From NCBI RefSeq assembly GCF_030317105.1, contig NZ_JASZYG010000001.1:1-64000 (forward strand): 64,000 bases of DNA, written 5' to 3'. Of the stretch, positions 53,970 through 63,443 are shown in pieces; within the stretch, counting starts at the first letter, position 1; the number at the start of each line of letters is the position of its first letter. The notes under the pieces were generated by a model. That model was not told the origin of the DNA and did no database searches. It saw only the letters and a list, made by a program, of their open reading frames with translations. The stretch is from Variovorax brevis. GTDB taxonomy: Bacteria > Pseudomonadota > Gammaproteobacteria > Burkholderiales > Burkholderiaceae_C. The position numbers and the translations under genes are program-made.

Positions 53970-55132
53970 GTGTCCTGAGTTAGAAATTCGTTGAATTAAT
54001 TGTCTGCCAACGGATCAATCGTGTAGTGTGGCAACACGACGAGGTGATCATGAGAGGCAGACCCAAGGCGCAACTCGTGCTCAGCGACGCGGAGCGCGAG
54101 CAACTCACGGCATTGACCCTGCGGCGCAAGACCGCGCAGGCGCAGGCCCTGCGCGCGCGCATCGTGCTGGGTTGCGCCGACGGCATGGAGAACAAGGCGG
54201 TTGCCGTTCGCCAGCGCGTGACACCCCAAACGGTTTCCAAGTGGCGCGCCCGCTTCGTTGAACACCGCCTGGACGGCCTGCTTGACGCGCCTCGCCCTGG
54301 CACCCCGCGCAGCATCGACGATGCGCGTGTTGACGCGGTCATCGCGCGCACATTGGAGACCATTCCTGCGGATGCGACTCACTGGAGCACGCGCACCATG
54401 GCGCGCGAGATGGACTTGTCGCAGACGGCCGTCGCACGCATCTGGCGCGCTTTCGGCTTGCAGCCGCACCGCCAGGAGACGTTCAAGCTGTCCAGCGATC
54501 CGCTGTTTGTGGAAAAGGTGCGCGACATCGTGGGCCTGTACCTGGATCCACCGCTCAAGGCCATGGTGCTTTGTGTGGACGAGAAGAGCCAGATTCAGGC
54601 GCTGGACCGCACGCAACCCATCCTTGCGCTGGCCCCCGGCATCCCCGAGCGGCGCACCCACGACTACATGCGCCACGGCACCACGACCTTGTTCGCGGCA
54701 CTGGACATCGCCACGGGCGAGGTGATCGGCGAACTCCACCGGCGCCACCGCAGCAGCGAGTTCTTGCAGTTCCTGCGTACCGTGGAGGCCAACGTGCCGG
54801 GCGGCATGGACATCCATCTCGTGATGGACAACTACTGCACTCACAAGACGGCGACGATCCGCAATTGGTTTGCACGCCATCCGAGGTTCCATGTGCATTT
54901 CACGCCCACTTCGGCTTCCTGGCTCAACCAAGTCGAGCGCTGGTTTGCCACGCTCACCGAAAAGTACATCCGCCGCGGCACCCATCGCTCGACCCGCCAG
55001 CTTGAGCAGGCCATCAAGCAGTATCTGGACATCAACAACGCAGATCCGCACCCCTTCAACTGGGCCAAATCTGCTGACGACATCCTGGCAAGCGTCGAGC
55101 GATTTTGTCTGCGAACTTCTAACTCACGACAC
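53970..55132 (+). mobile_element. IS630-family insertion sequence, apparently complete, in a CTAG target
   Basis: Inverted ends GTGTCCTGAGTTAGAAATTC (53970 on) and, read inward from 55132, GTGTCGTGAGTTAGAAGTTC match at 18 of the 20 positions shown. The element is flanked by C-TA on the left (53967-53969) and TA-G on the right (55133-55135), as expected for IS630-type insertion into CTAG with TA duplication. It is about 1.16 kb and carries one intact transposase gene. Confidence 0.85.
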
Positions 55133-55135
55133 TAG
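54050..55135 (+). CDS. IS630-family transposase (intact)
   Basis: 361 aa. The N-terminal helix-turn-helix ([20 protein letters not shown]) and the DDE domain are complete: [36 protein letters not shown] and [20 protein letters not shown]. It starts at ATG 54050 behind GAGG. The stop codon TAG at 55133-55135 lies just outside the inverted end, composed of the duplicated TA and the G of the CTAG target. A different subfamily from the IS630 element at 8268. Confidence 0.9.
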   Translation: MRGRPKAQLVLSDAEREQLTALTLRRKTAQAQALRARIVLGCADGMENKAVAVRQRVTPQTVSKWRARFVEHRLDGLLDAPRPGTPRSIDDARVDAVIARTLETIPADATHWSTRTMAREMDLSQTAVARIWRAFGLQPHRQETFKLSSDPLFVEKVRDIVGLYLDPPLKAMVLCVDEKSQIQALDRTQPILALAPGIPERRTHDYMRHGTTTLFAALDIATGEVIGELHRRHRSSEFLQFLRTVEANVPGGMDIHLVMDNYCTHKTATIRNWFARHPRFHVHFTPTSASWLNQVERWFATLTEKYIRRGTHRSTRQLEQAIKQYLDINNADPHPFNWAKSADDILASVERFCLRTSNSRH

Positions 55136-55342
55136 CGAGGCGCCGCAATAAGCGCGCGGCAAAGGTTGCGAGAAACACCCCACGGCTTCGATCCTCACCT
55201 CGCGCCCAGCCGCCTCGCCAAGCACCACGATCTGCGCGATGATCACGTTCGCTGGGTTGTGTGTTTGTCCTTGCCCCCGGATACTCAACACGGCCCCTAC
55301 GCACTTCACCGTCAACCTGGGCAGTGGAAGGCTCGTTCGACT

Positions 55343-56491
55343 ATGAGACACGCCGTTGCCGCGCCTTTGATCGTCGTCGCCATCCAGACCGCAACCCTGT
55401 TCGCGCTGTGGATTCGCGGAAGGCGACGTGCAAGCGCGGAGCAAGCCCATCGCGAGGCCGACGAGCGCTTTCGCCGCATGATCGATCGCGCGCCCGTCAT
55501 GCTCTGGACGGCACGGGCGGACACGACGCTTGACTACCTCAACTACAACTGCGTCGAGTTCACAGGGCTGCCGATCGAAAAGTTGCTGGGCGAGGGCTGG
55601 CTGGACGCAGTCCATCCGGAAGACCGGGATCACTGTCTCGGCATCTACGTCCCGGCGATCGAGGCGCGCACGCCATTCCTCTTTGAATATCGAGTGCGCC
55701 GGGCTGATGGCGCCTATCGATGGCTGCTTGCCACAGGCGTTCCGAAACATGGAGCGGACGGCAGTTTCACCGGCTTCGTCGGCTGCGATGTCGACATCAC
55801 CGAACGCAGGCTTGCCGAAGACCAGACCCGGGAGAGCCGGACCGCGGTCGAGGCGAGTCATCGAGAAATCCAGCAACTCGCAGGCCAACTGCTCAGCGCG
55901 CATGAAGACGAGCGTCGGCGCCTGGCGCGCGAACTGCACGACGACCTCACGCAGCGCCTCGCGCGACTCGCGATTGATGCCGGTCGCATGGAAAGTGCTG
56001 CCGACGCACCCGAAGGCTTGCGCGCGCTGCGCGAGGACCTGGTGCACATGAGCGAGGACGTGCACGCGCTGTCATACCGCCTGCACCCCTCCGTGCTCGA
56101 TGACCTGGGGTTGGTGGAAGCGCTGAAGGCGGAGTGCGACCGAGTCGCCCACAGTGGCGAACTGCGTGTGGATGTGGAAACGGGCGTCGTGCCGGCGGCA
56201 CTGGCCGCTGAAGCTTCTCTGTGCCTGTATCGCGTGGTGCAGGAGGCATTGAACAACGCGGCGCGCCACGGACAAGCGAGCGCCGTGTCTGTGCTGCTCT
56301 CGCCGCGCGACGAGGGATTGCAGGTCGAGGTGAGCGACAACGGCCGCGGATTCGACCCTGGACGCTCGCGCGACCATGCGAGCCTTGGCCTTGCCAGCAT
56401 GCGCGAGCGCGTTCGCCTCCTGCAGGGAAAGTTCGACATCCAGAGCACGCCCGGCCGAGGCACCACCGTGGTGGCGTGGGTTCCAGCATGA
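55343..56491 (+). CDS. PAS-containing sensor kinase of the NarL/HisKA_3 type
   Basis: 382 aa from ATG 55343 (MRHAVAAPLIVVAIQTATLF), giving one TM helix at the very start, then a PAS/PAC domain (about 45-165: FRRMIDRAPVMLWTARADTT, FTGLPIEKLLGEGWLDAVHP, YRWLLATGVPKH, GFVGCDVDITERRLAEDQ). The HisKA_3 block is RRRLARELHDDLTQRLARLA with the phospho-accepting His, and the ATPase has VQEALNNAARHGQASAVSVL and DNGRGFDPGRS, LGLASMRERVRLLQGKFDIQ. Members of this kind usually have a longer N-terminal sensor region in front of the TM helix; here it may have been cut by the IS630 element 200 bp upstream. Coupled to the response regulator gene. Confidence 0.8.
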   Translation: MRHAVAAPLIVVAIQTATLFALWIRGRRRASAEQAHREADERFRRMIDRAPVMLWTARADTTLDYLNYNCVEFTGLPIEKLLGEGWLDAVHPEDRDHCLGIYVPAIEARTPFLFEYRVRRADGAYRWLLATGVPKHGADGSFTGFVGCDVDITERRLAEDQTRESRTAVEASHREIQQLAGQLLSAHEDERRRLARELHDDLTQRLARLAIDAGRMESAADAPEGLRALREDLVHMSEDVHALSYRLHPSVLDDLGLVEALKAECDRVAHSGELRVDVETGVVPAALAAEASLCLYRVVQEALNNAARHGQASAVSVLLSPRDEGLQVEVSDNGRGFDPGRSRDHASLGLASMRERVRLLQGKFDIQSTPGRGTTVVAWVPA

Positions 56492-56501
56492 GGGTTTGCA
56501 C

Positions 56502-57131
56502 ATGACCAAGCCGCGCGTGCTATTGGCCGACGACCATCGCATGGTCGCCGAGGGGCTGAAAAGCTTGCTGGCTGAAGAGTTTGAACTTGCCGGCATTGTC
56601 GAGGACGGTCGCGCGTTGGTCACCGCGGCGCGCGAGCTGAACCCCGATGTCATCGTGGCTGACATCTCGATGCCGCATCTCAACGGCATCGACGCCCTGG
56701 TTCAACTCAAGCAAGACAACCCTCAGGTCCGGGTCGTGTTCCTGACAATGCACCGAAACCCCGCCTATGCTCGCCGAGCACTGCAAGCCGGCGCGTTGGG
56801 CTTCGTGCTCAAGCACTCGGCACCGGCGGAGCTGGTGCTCGCGGTGCGTGCCGCACTGCAGGGCCGCACCTTCATCGCCCCGGACCTGGCCGCCGAGGTG
56901 TTCCGCTCGGCAGGCAAGAAGGAAGCCGACCCGGCCGCGGCGCTCACGCTGCGGCAGCGCGAGATCCTTCAGTTGCTCGCGCAGGGGCATTCAGCCAAGC
57001 ACATCGCCGCTGCGCTGAGCCTCTCCGCGCGCACCGTTGAAGATCACAAGTACCGCTTGATGGAGACGCTGGGCCTCGAAAACAGCGCCGAGCTGATCCT
57101 CTACGCGATGACAAACGGCTTGATCACGTAG
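56502..57131 (+). CDS. NarL/FixJ-family response regulator
   Basis: 209 aa from ATG 56502. Receiver domain (VLLADDHRMVAEGLKSLLAE, phospho-acceptor Asp in DVIVADISMPHLNGIDAL, Lys in GFVLKHSAPAELV) and LuxR-type helix-turn-helix (LTLRQREILQLLAQGHSAKH, LSLSARTVEDHKYRLMETLG). Starts 10 bp after the kinase stop, so it forms a two-component pair with it. Likely target: the downstream DUF1254 genes. Confidence 0.9.
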   Translation: MTKPRVLLADDHRMVAEGLKSLLAEEFELAGIVEDGRALVTAARELNPDVIVADISMPHLNGIDALVQLKQDNPQVRVVFLTMHRNPAYARRALQAGALGFVLKHSAPAELVLAVRAALQGRTFIAPDLAAEVFRSAGKKEADPAAALTLRQREILQLLAQGHSAKHIAAALSLSARTVEDHKYRLMETLGLENSAELILYAMTNGLIT

Positions 57132-57148
57132 TTTCCGGTCACAGAACC

Positions 57149-57188
57149 CGTATTTTTCCGGTGCCACATCCCGTAATTTTTCGGGATG
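57149..57188. promoter_or_regulatory. Two tandem imperfect palindromes (CCGTA.TTTTTC.GG) before the receiver gene
   Basis: CCGTATTTTTCCGG (57149-57162) and CATCCCGTAATTTTTCGGGA (57167-57186, extending to TG at 57188) are near copies 22 bp apart. The second forms a 7-bp stem around TAATTTTT. They could be paired binding sites for the NarL-type regulator just upstream, or a terminator of the two-component operon (T run inside the loop, not after the stem, argues against the latter). Confidence 0.4.
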
Positions 57189-57309
57189 CGCTTCGCAGCG
57201 CTTCGACCTATCTTGGATGCATCCAGGAGCAGGTAGAGACTCACAACGACCGGAGAAGCGCGATGAACAACACCGCGGCACGGGTGGCCACCCCGTCTGT
57301 CCAACGGCC

Positions 57310-57711
57310 ATGAACCGCCAGCACAGCTGTGTATTGCTGGCGGACCGCCATCATGGTCTGCGTGACAGCGTCCGTGGGCTGTTGGAAACGCAGTTCGACG
57401 CCGTTTTCATGGTCGCCAACGAAGCAGCGTTGCTCGAAGGCGCCGAACGCCTGGGCCCAGCGGTTGTGCTGGTTGACATGTCCCTGTCTGCTGGCGACCT
57501 GAGCGGCCTGCTCAACCGAATCGGCGCGCTCGCCCCCGACGCGAAGTTGTTGCTGCTGTCGGTGCACGACGAGCGCACGGTTGCAGAAGCTGCGCTGGCC
57601 GCGGGGGCACACGCGGTGGTCCTCAAACGTTGCCTGGCGACCGACTTGATGCCGGCGGTCGATGCCGTGCTCGCAGGTCGGCTTTACCTCTCGTCGGGCT
57701 TCCTGCAATGA
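57310..57711 (+). CDS. Receiver-domain-only protein
   Basis: 133 aa from ATG 57310. Receiver fold recognisable (SCVLLADRHHGLRDSVRGLL, AVVLVDMSLSAGDLSGLLNR, KLLLLSVHDERTVAEAALAA, AHAVVLKRCLATDLMPAVD). The phospho-acceptor Asp (VLVDMS) and a Lys are present, but one of the usual acidic residues near the N terminus is replaced (ADRHH instead of ADDH). No output domain. It lies between the two-component pair and the DUF1254 genes and may modulate phosphate flow. Confidence 0.7.
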   Translation: MNRQHSCVLLADRHHGLRDSVRGLLETQFDAVFMVANEAALLEGAERLGPAVVLVDMSLSAGDLSGLLNRIGALAPDAKLLLLSVHDERTVAEAALAAGAHAVVLKRCLATDLMPAVDAVLAGRLYLSSGFLQ

Positions 57712-57757
57712 AGAGAAAGCGTCTTCGCGCATGTCGGGAACTGCAAAGGAATACACC

Positions 57758-59290
57758 ATGAAATGCAACCCTAAGCTGCGCCCAGAGGCGACGCACAGCA
57801 CTGCCGCGGCCGTGCTGGCGCTCTTCGTCACAACGATGACGGGGTGCGCGCAGACCACGCAAGTGCAGCCGCAGACGACTGATACCCGCATCGGCAAACT
57901 GAGCTTCGAGAGCGGATTCCCCTCCGAGGAGACAGCGCGCAAGCTGTTCGACGAGATGGACTACCAGCGCGCCGTGCAAGCCTACTTGTGGGGCTACCCG
58001 GCGGTTTCGTTCGAGTCGATTCGCGTTGGCACCCTGCGCGACCTCGGCGCTGATCTCACCGACATTGTCATCGCTGACAACTACGCCGACCCCAAGGGCC
58101 GCTGGCTCACGGCCAATGACACCACCATCTACGGGTACACCAACGTGGACCTTGGCAAGTCGGGACCGCTCGTTGTCGAGATCCCATCTGGCGCGCTCGT
58201 CGGAATCATCGACGACTTCTGGCAGAGATCCATCTCCGACGTTGGCCTGCCCGGGCCCGACGGCGGCAAGGGCGGCAAGTACCTGCTTCTGCCGCCCGGG
58301 TACAAGGGCAACGTCCCGAAGACGGGGTACTACGTCCTCCAGGGAACGATGAACAACTACAACGTCATGGTCCGCGGCATCGTCCAGAAGGGCGACAGGA
58401 ACGGCGCGGTGCAGACCGTCAAGCGGGTCAAGGTTTATCCGCTGAGCGAAAGCCGCGATCCCAGGCCGAACAAGTTCACGTCCATGTCGGGGAAGGTCAT
58501 GGATACGACCCCGCCAACGGGGATGGCGTACTGGGAGCGTCTGTCGGCGTTCATCAACAACAACCCCGTCCAGGCGCGTGACTTGTTCTACATGGCCATG
58601 GTCAAGCCACTGGGCATTGAGAAGGGCAAGGAGTTCAAGCCCGATGCCCGGCAGCGCGCGATCCTCGAAGAGGCTGCACGGATGGGCGATGCCATGGGCC
58701 GTGTGATGCTGTTCGACGGACCCGACCGATTCCGGCAGGTTGGAGAAGGTCTGGGAATCGATCCGTTTCCCGGCACGAACTGGCACTGGGTGTTCCAGGT
58801 GAATCCGGTCCAGCAAACCGACTCATACGGCCAGATCGACGAACGGCTGCACTACACCTACGGCGCGATCTACACGACGCCTGCGCTGGGCATCATGAAG
58901 GCGGGTCCTGGCGGCAACTACGCCCAGGCGTTCAAGGACAGGAACGGTGACCGGCTTGTGGGCGGGAAGTCCTATCGCCTGCGCGTGCCTGCCAATGCAC
59001 CGGCCCAGCAGTTCTGGTCGCTGACGCTCTATGACACCGCGACCCGCTCGATGATCCAGAACCCGTCCAACGACTCGGCGCGCTCGTCGCTCGACCAACT
59101 CAAGACCAACGCGGACGGTTCGATTGACCTGTACTTCGGGCCCCTCGCAAGCGCTCCCGCAGGCATGGAAGCCAACTGGATCGAGACGCTGCCCGGCAAG
59201 GGCTTCTACCCAATGATGCGGTTCTACACCCCCAAGGCGGGCCTGTTCGACGGGACATGGAAGCTGCCCGACATCGAGCCCATGAGATGA
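57758..59290 (+). CDS. DUF1254/DUF1214 protein 1, lipoprotein-like
   Basis: 510 aa from ATG 57758 (RBS AAAGGA 7 nt upstream). Lipobox MTGC at about 25-28. DUF1254 part: YLWGYPAVSFESIRVGTLRD, VDLGKSGPLVVEIPSGALVG, PGPDGGKGGKYLLLPPGYKG. DUF1214 part: RLRVPANAPAQQFWSLTLYD, GSIDLYFGPLASAPAGMEAN and GKGFYPMMRFYTPKAGLFDG. Such proteins are envelope proteins of unknown catalytic role, common in soil Proteobacteria. First of three related genes in tandem. Confidence 0.85.
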   Translation: MKCNPKLRPEATHSTAAAVLALFVTTMTGCAQTTQVQPQTTDTRIGKLSFESGFPSEETARKLFDEMDYQRAVQAYLWGYPAVSFESIRVGTLRDLGADLTDIVIADNYADPKGRWLTANDTTIYGYTNVDLGKSGPLVVEIPSGALVGIIDDFWQRSISDVGLPGPDGGKGGKYLLLPPGYKGNVPKTGYYVLQGTMNNYNVMVRGIVQKGDRNGAVQTVKRVKVYPLSESRDPRPNKFTSMSGKVMDTTPPTGMAYWERLSAFINNNPVQARDLFYMAMVKPLGIEKGKEFKPDARQRAILEEAARMGDAMGRVMLFDGPDRFRQVGEGLGIDPFPGTNWHWVFQVNPVQQTDSYGQIDERLHYTYGAIYTTPALGIMKAGPGGNYAQAFKDRNGDRLVGGKSYRLRVPANAPAQQFWSLTLYDTATRSMIQNPSNDSARSSLDQLKTNADGSIDLYFGPLASAPAGMEANWIETLPGKGFYPMMRFYTPKAGLFDGTWKLPDIEPMR

Positions 59291-59323
59291 GCGAACACCA
59301 CACACCACACAGAGGATCTCTCC

Positions 59324-60931
59324 ATGAAAACCAGACAACTCATCACCGCGACGTTCGCGCTGTCGCTCAGCGTCGCTACCGCGATCTCCATCGCCCAAAC
59401 GATTCCGCCTGCCATCACGACGCCGGACAAGGTCGAAACCAGCATCGGCACGCTGGAGTTCAGGGACGGCGCCCCCAGCGCGGCGACGGCGCAGAAGGTG
59501 CGCGACAGCCTGGACTACATACGCGGCGTGGATGCCTTCATGAACAGCATCTCGGGCGTGTCGGCGTATGCGATCCGAAAAGGCTTCCAGAGCATCGGGG
59601 CCGAAGACAACACGGTCGTCATGTTTTCCGAGCTGATGGACTCGAACTCGCTCTTTCTCACCCCCAATGCAGACACCCTCTATACGCTCTCCGCGCTCGA
59701 CCTGACCAAGGGCCCGCTGGTCATTGAAGTGCCGCCGGCGCAGCTCGGCACGATCAACGACATGTGGTTCGGCTGGGTCATCGACATCGGCTTTCCCGGC
59801 CCTGACCGGGGCGAAGGCGGCAAGTACCTCGTCGTGCCACCGGGCTATGACGGCCCGCTTCCCGACAGCGGCTTCCACGTAGGCCACTCCAAGACCTTGC
59901 ACGTGCTCTACGCCGTTCGCGCCTTCATGCAGAACAACGATCCCAAGCCCGCCGCGGCGTCGATCAAGCAGTCGCTGAAGATCTATCCGTACCGGCCGGG
60001 AGGCTACGGCACCGGCTTGTCCACCATCCTTGAAGGCAAGGTCAGGCCGGGGCCTGCCGCAGCCATCCCGCCGACCAAGTTTATCGAGGCCAGTGGCAAG
60101 GCTTTCAACACCATCCCACCGAACGACTTCTCGTACTTTGAAATGCTCAACGAGCTGGTGCAGATGGAGCCCGCGACGTCTTTCAATGTCGAGCTCTCGG
60201 GCCAACTGGCGGCCATTGGCATCGCGAAAGGCAAGCCCTTCAATCCGGACGCCCGGATGAAGAAGATCCTCACGGACGCAGCCGCCGTGGGTAATGCAGC
60301 CGGCCGTGTGCTGAACTGGGGAGCCGCCGACTATCCCGGTTGGGCTTACTACCCGAAATCGACGTGGGCCAGCATGCTGTGGCAGGGCGGCTATGACTTC
60401 CAGACGCCGCCACCGATGGTGACCAAGGAAGGCATCAAGCCCTTCCCGCCAACGGGCGCCCGGACCCTCGATTCGCGCGCGGCCTTCTACTACGGCTACA
60501 CGATGGACTCGCCGGGGATGATCATGCGGCTGACCAACGTCGGCTCGCAGTACCTGATGGCCTTCACGGATCCGGACAAGACCCCTTTCGACGGAGCCAA
60601 GACCTACAAGGTGACGCTGCCGAAGGACATCCCCGCAGCCAGGTTCTGGTCGCTGACCCTGTACGACAACCAGACCCGCTCGATGCTGCAAACGCCGCAG
60701 CGCTCCCCACGCGCGGGCAGCCAGACCTTTCCCTCACCGGCTGCGGTCGCGAACGCGGATGGCACCACCACGGTCTATTTCGCCCCGACGAAGCCAGCCG
60801 CTGCCAAGGAGGGCACCTGGATCCAGACAGCGCCTGGCAAGGGGTACTTCGTGATCCTGCGCCTGTACAGCCCGCTCGAATCGTTCTTTGACAAGACCTG
60901 GAGACCGAGCGAGATCGAGTTGGTGAAGTAG
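59324..60931 (+). CDS. DUF1254/DUF1214 protein 2, exported
   Basis: 535 aa with signal peptide (LITATFALSLSVATAISIAQ). Same domain order as the neighbour: FMNSISGVSAYAIRKGFQSI, FLTPNADTLYTLSALDLTKG, FPGPDRGEGGKYLVVPPGYD, then KVTLPKDIPAARFWSLTLYD and STPSP-like tail replaced by TVYFAPTKPAAAKEGTWIQT. About 33 bp after the first gene, so same operon. Closer to copy 3 than to copy 1. Confidence 0.85.
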   Translation: MKTRQLITATFALSLSVATAISIAQTIPPAITTPDKVETSIGTLEFRDGAPSAATAQKVRDSLDYIRGVDAFMNSISGVSAYAIRKGFQSIGAEDNTVVMFSELMDSNSLFLTPNADTLYTLSALDLTKGPLVIEVPPAQLGTINDMWFGWVIDIGFPGPDRGEGGKYLVVPPGYDGPLPDSGFHVGHSKTLHVLYAVRAFMQNNDPKPAAASIKQSLKIYPYRPGGYGTGLSTILEGKVRPGPAAAIPPTKFIEASGKAFNTIPPNDFSYFEMLNELVQMEPATSFNVELSGQLAAIGIAKGKPFNPDARMKKILTDAAAVGNAAGRVLNWGAADYPGWAYYPKSTWASMLWQGGYDFQTPPPMVTKEGIKPFPPTGARTLDSRAAFYYGYTMDSPGMIMRLTNVGSQYLMAFTDPDKTPFDGAKTYKVTLPKDIPAARFWSLTLYDNQTRSMLQTPQRSPRAGSQTFPSPAAVANADGTTTVYFAPTKPAAAKEGTWIQTAPGKGYFVILRLYSPLESFFDKTWRPSEIELVK

Positions 60932-60969
60932 GCAAAGGTTCGGCCGTACAACATTTCGAGGAGCCCCTC

Positions 60970-62594
60970 ATGAAAACCAGGCAAACCAACAACCTTGTCG
61001 CCGCTGTCGCGATGCTCACACTCGCCGTCGCCGCCATGTCTGCCAGCGCCCAAGGCGACATGCCCCAGGCCATCAGGACGCCGGATCGTGTGGAATCGAG
61101 CCGGCTTGGCCCCCTCAACTTCAAGGACGGCTTCCCCGACAATGCCACCGCGCAGAAGCTCTTCGACGAACTGGACTACGTCCATGCGATCGAGGCAGTC
61201 ATCGGCGGCTATGCAGCCGTGAACCAACTGGCGCTTCTCAAGGGATTCAGGGCGGCCGGGGTCAACGACAACGACGTCCTGGTGACGCCGGGCCTCATGG
61301 ATGCCAAGTCACTCTTCCTCACGGCCAATGCCGACACCTACTATTTCTGGGCCTACCTGGCCTGACCAAGGGGCCACTCGTCGTCGAGACCCCGCCGGAC
61401 AGTCTGGGCATCTTCGACGACATGTTCTGGAACTGGATCGGCGATTTCGGCTTCCCCGGACCCGACCGCGGGCAGGGCGGACGATACGTGCTGCTGCCCC
61501 CCGGCTACACAGGCGAAGTGCCCGAAGGCGGTTACTACGTGCGCAAGTCCAACACGACCCATGTCGCGTTGGTGGGTCGGGCGTTCCTGCAGAACAACGA
61601 TCCCAAGCCCGTCGATGCAATCGTCAAGAAGACGCTCAGGATCTATCCCTATGTGCCTGGCGGCGAGGGAACGAGCATCGCCAGCTATCTGGCCGGGAAG
61701 GCAACCATCGGCACCTTGAGCAAGCCGGCCAGCCCCCGATTCGTGGAAGGCACCGGCAAGGTGATGAACACCATCCCGCCCACGGATTTCAGCTTCTTCG
61801 AGATGCTGAACGAGGCCGTGCAGATGCAGCCTGCCGGCGTGATGGATCCCGAGATCGCAGGCCATCTCGCCGCGATCGGCATCGTGAAAGGCAAACCCTT
61901 CAATCCCGATGCCCGCATGAAACGGATCCTCACCGAGGGCCTCGCCGTGGCGAATGCCGCCAGTCGGGCGATGTCGATCGGTGGGCGTCCATCGGAGGGC
62001 TTTGGCTACTACGGCGCCGACTCCCAGTGGATCAATGGACTGTGGGTCGGGGGCCATGAGTTCATGACGCCGCCGGCGGAAATCACGAAGGATGGGCTCA
62101 AGCCGTATCCCAACGATGGCGCGCGCAAGCTGAACGCGCGAACCTGGTTCTTTTATTCAGTCACCGGCATCACGCCGGCCATGGCCATGCGCCTGCCCAA
62201 CGTCGGCTCTCAGTATCTTGAGAACTTCCGGGACACCCAGGGCAACCCATTCGATGGCAGCAAGACCTACAAGGTCACCCTGCCGCCGAATATTCCGGCC
62301 GCCCGGTTCTGGTCGTTCACCGTGTACGACAACCAGTCGCGCTCGATGCTCGACACCCCGCAACGCTATCCACGCGCGGGCAGCCAGACCTATCCATCAC
62401 CTGCCGCCAAGGCGAGCGCCGACGGCCCGACCACGGTTTACTTTGCGCCGACACAGCCTGCCGGTGTCGAGCGAGGCAACTGGATCCAGACCGATCCCAA
62501 GAAGGGCTGGTGGACGATCCTGCGCCTGTACAGCCCATTGCCACCTTTCTTCGACAAGAGCTGGAGACCGGGCGAGATCGAGTTGGTGAAGTGA
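60970..62594 (+). pseudogene. DUF1254/DUF1214 protein 3, single frameshift
   Basis: The first frame (60970-61365) gives a signal peptide and LNFKDGFPDNATAQKLFDEL up to FLTANADTYYFWAYLA and a stop. The second frame resumes with LTKGPLVVETPPDSLGIFDD, PGPDRGQGGRYVLLPPGYTG and continues to the normal C terminus at 62594. In the paralogue this spot reads SALDLTKG, so one base is missing within CTGGCCTG at about 61353-61360. All else is intact, so the break may be recent, or a sequencing error. Confidence 0.75.
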
Positions 62595-62659
62595 GCCACG
62601 CCGACCAGGACATTGCTGCCGCTCGGGCAGCTCACCCATTACATCGGAAGGAGTTCGTC

Positions 62660-63205
62660 ATGAGCAATGCAACCATGGCCATGCGCGGCGAAGCAGCGGT
62701 CACGCACGCAGACCTGGGCTGGAAATTCATCCGCTGGGGTTTGGGCCTGTTCATCACCGGATTCGTCGTGGGATTCATTCCGATCCTGCACTACTTCCCC
62801 GGCGCGCAGGCGGGAGATGTCGGCCCGGTGTTCCTGAAGAACGTCACGCTGTGGTGGGGCTGTCCCGCGATCCTGGCCGAGATGACGCTCAAGACCGGCA
62901 GCCTTGGGATGATCGCCATCGGTTTGTGCTACCTCGCCGCGGTCCGCCAAGGTGCGTCGCCGGGCATTTCCAGCCATGAGCGTCTGGCGCCCACGCTCTG
63001 CGCCTACGGACTCGTCGCCGAACTCGTGACGGCCGGTGTGGGCTACGCCGTCTGCAACATGGTCTGGCCGAACTTCTTTTTTGAACCGGTGCAGGCCGGA
63101 AAGAACACGTGGCTGGCGCTGCAGGGACTCAGCATCCTGGTCTATTTCGTGGGCGCTTGCTATGCGGTTGCCGGTGTCCGCAGAGCGGCGCCTCAACGGC
63201 GATGA
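62660..63205 (+). CDS. Four-helix membrane protein downstream of the DUF1254 genes
   Basis: 181 aa from ATG 62660, RBS GGAAGGAG. About four hydrophobic segments: WGLGLFITGFVVGFIPILHY, TLWWGCPAILAEMTLKTGSL/GMIAIGLCYLAAV, YGLVAELVTAGVGYAVCNMV and LALQGLSILVYFVGACYAVA. No domain I can name. Position right after the DUF1254 genes suggests a shared operon and envelope function. Confidence 0.65.
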   Translation: MSNATMAMRGEAAVTHADLGWKFIRWGLGLFITGFVVGFIPILHYFPGAQAGDVGPVFLKNVTLWWGCPAILAEMTLKTGSLGMIAIGLCYLAAVRQGASPGISSHERLAPTLCAYGLVAELVTAGVGYAVCNMVWPNFFFEPVQAGKNTWLALQGLSILVYFVGACYAVAGVRRAAPQRR

Positions 63206-63324
63206 AACGCTTTCTCGTGAAGTGGTTCTGGCAAGACGGACGATGGCAAGCCGTGGCTTGGTTCTGCGGCATCGCGGCGGGCGCGTTCTGGATCTACTCA
63301 GGCGCACCGATGATTTGCCATTGA
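63202..63324 (+). CDS. 40-aa small membrane protein
   Basis: Starts at ATG 63202 overlapping the preceding stop (ATGA). The peptide MKRFLVKWFWQDGRWQAVAW continues with FCGIAAGAFWIYSGAPMIC and H, one Trp-rich hydrophobic helix with a basic N terminus. Overlap and helix suggest a genuine small protein working with the four-helix membrane protein. Family not recognised. Confidence 0.6.
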   Translation: MKRFLVKWFWQDGRWQAVAWFCGIAAGAFWIYSGAPMICH

Positions 63325-63443
63325 CCGGTTCGCAAGGACTGGGCAGGCCAACGAGATGGCGGGTTCCGACCTTCGACGATACGGCGGGAGATCCGTCAGT
63401 GCTTCAAGTGTTCATCGACGGTTGCTGCGAGGAGTCAACCACC

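Noticed and set aside
53996..55051. 351-aa minus-strand open frame
   Set aside because: Antisense to the intact IS630 transposase with its DDE motifs.
55124..56065. 313-aa minus-strand open frame
   Set aside because: Antisense to the PAS histidine kinase; composition is that of a shadow frame.
58823..60691. 622-aa minus-strand open frame
   Set aside because: It is antisense to the tandem DUF1254 genes, which have clear homology and signal peptides; the frame is open only because of codon bias.
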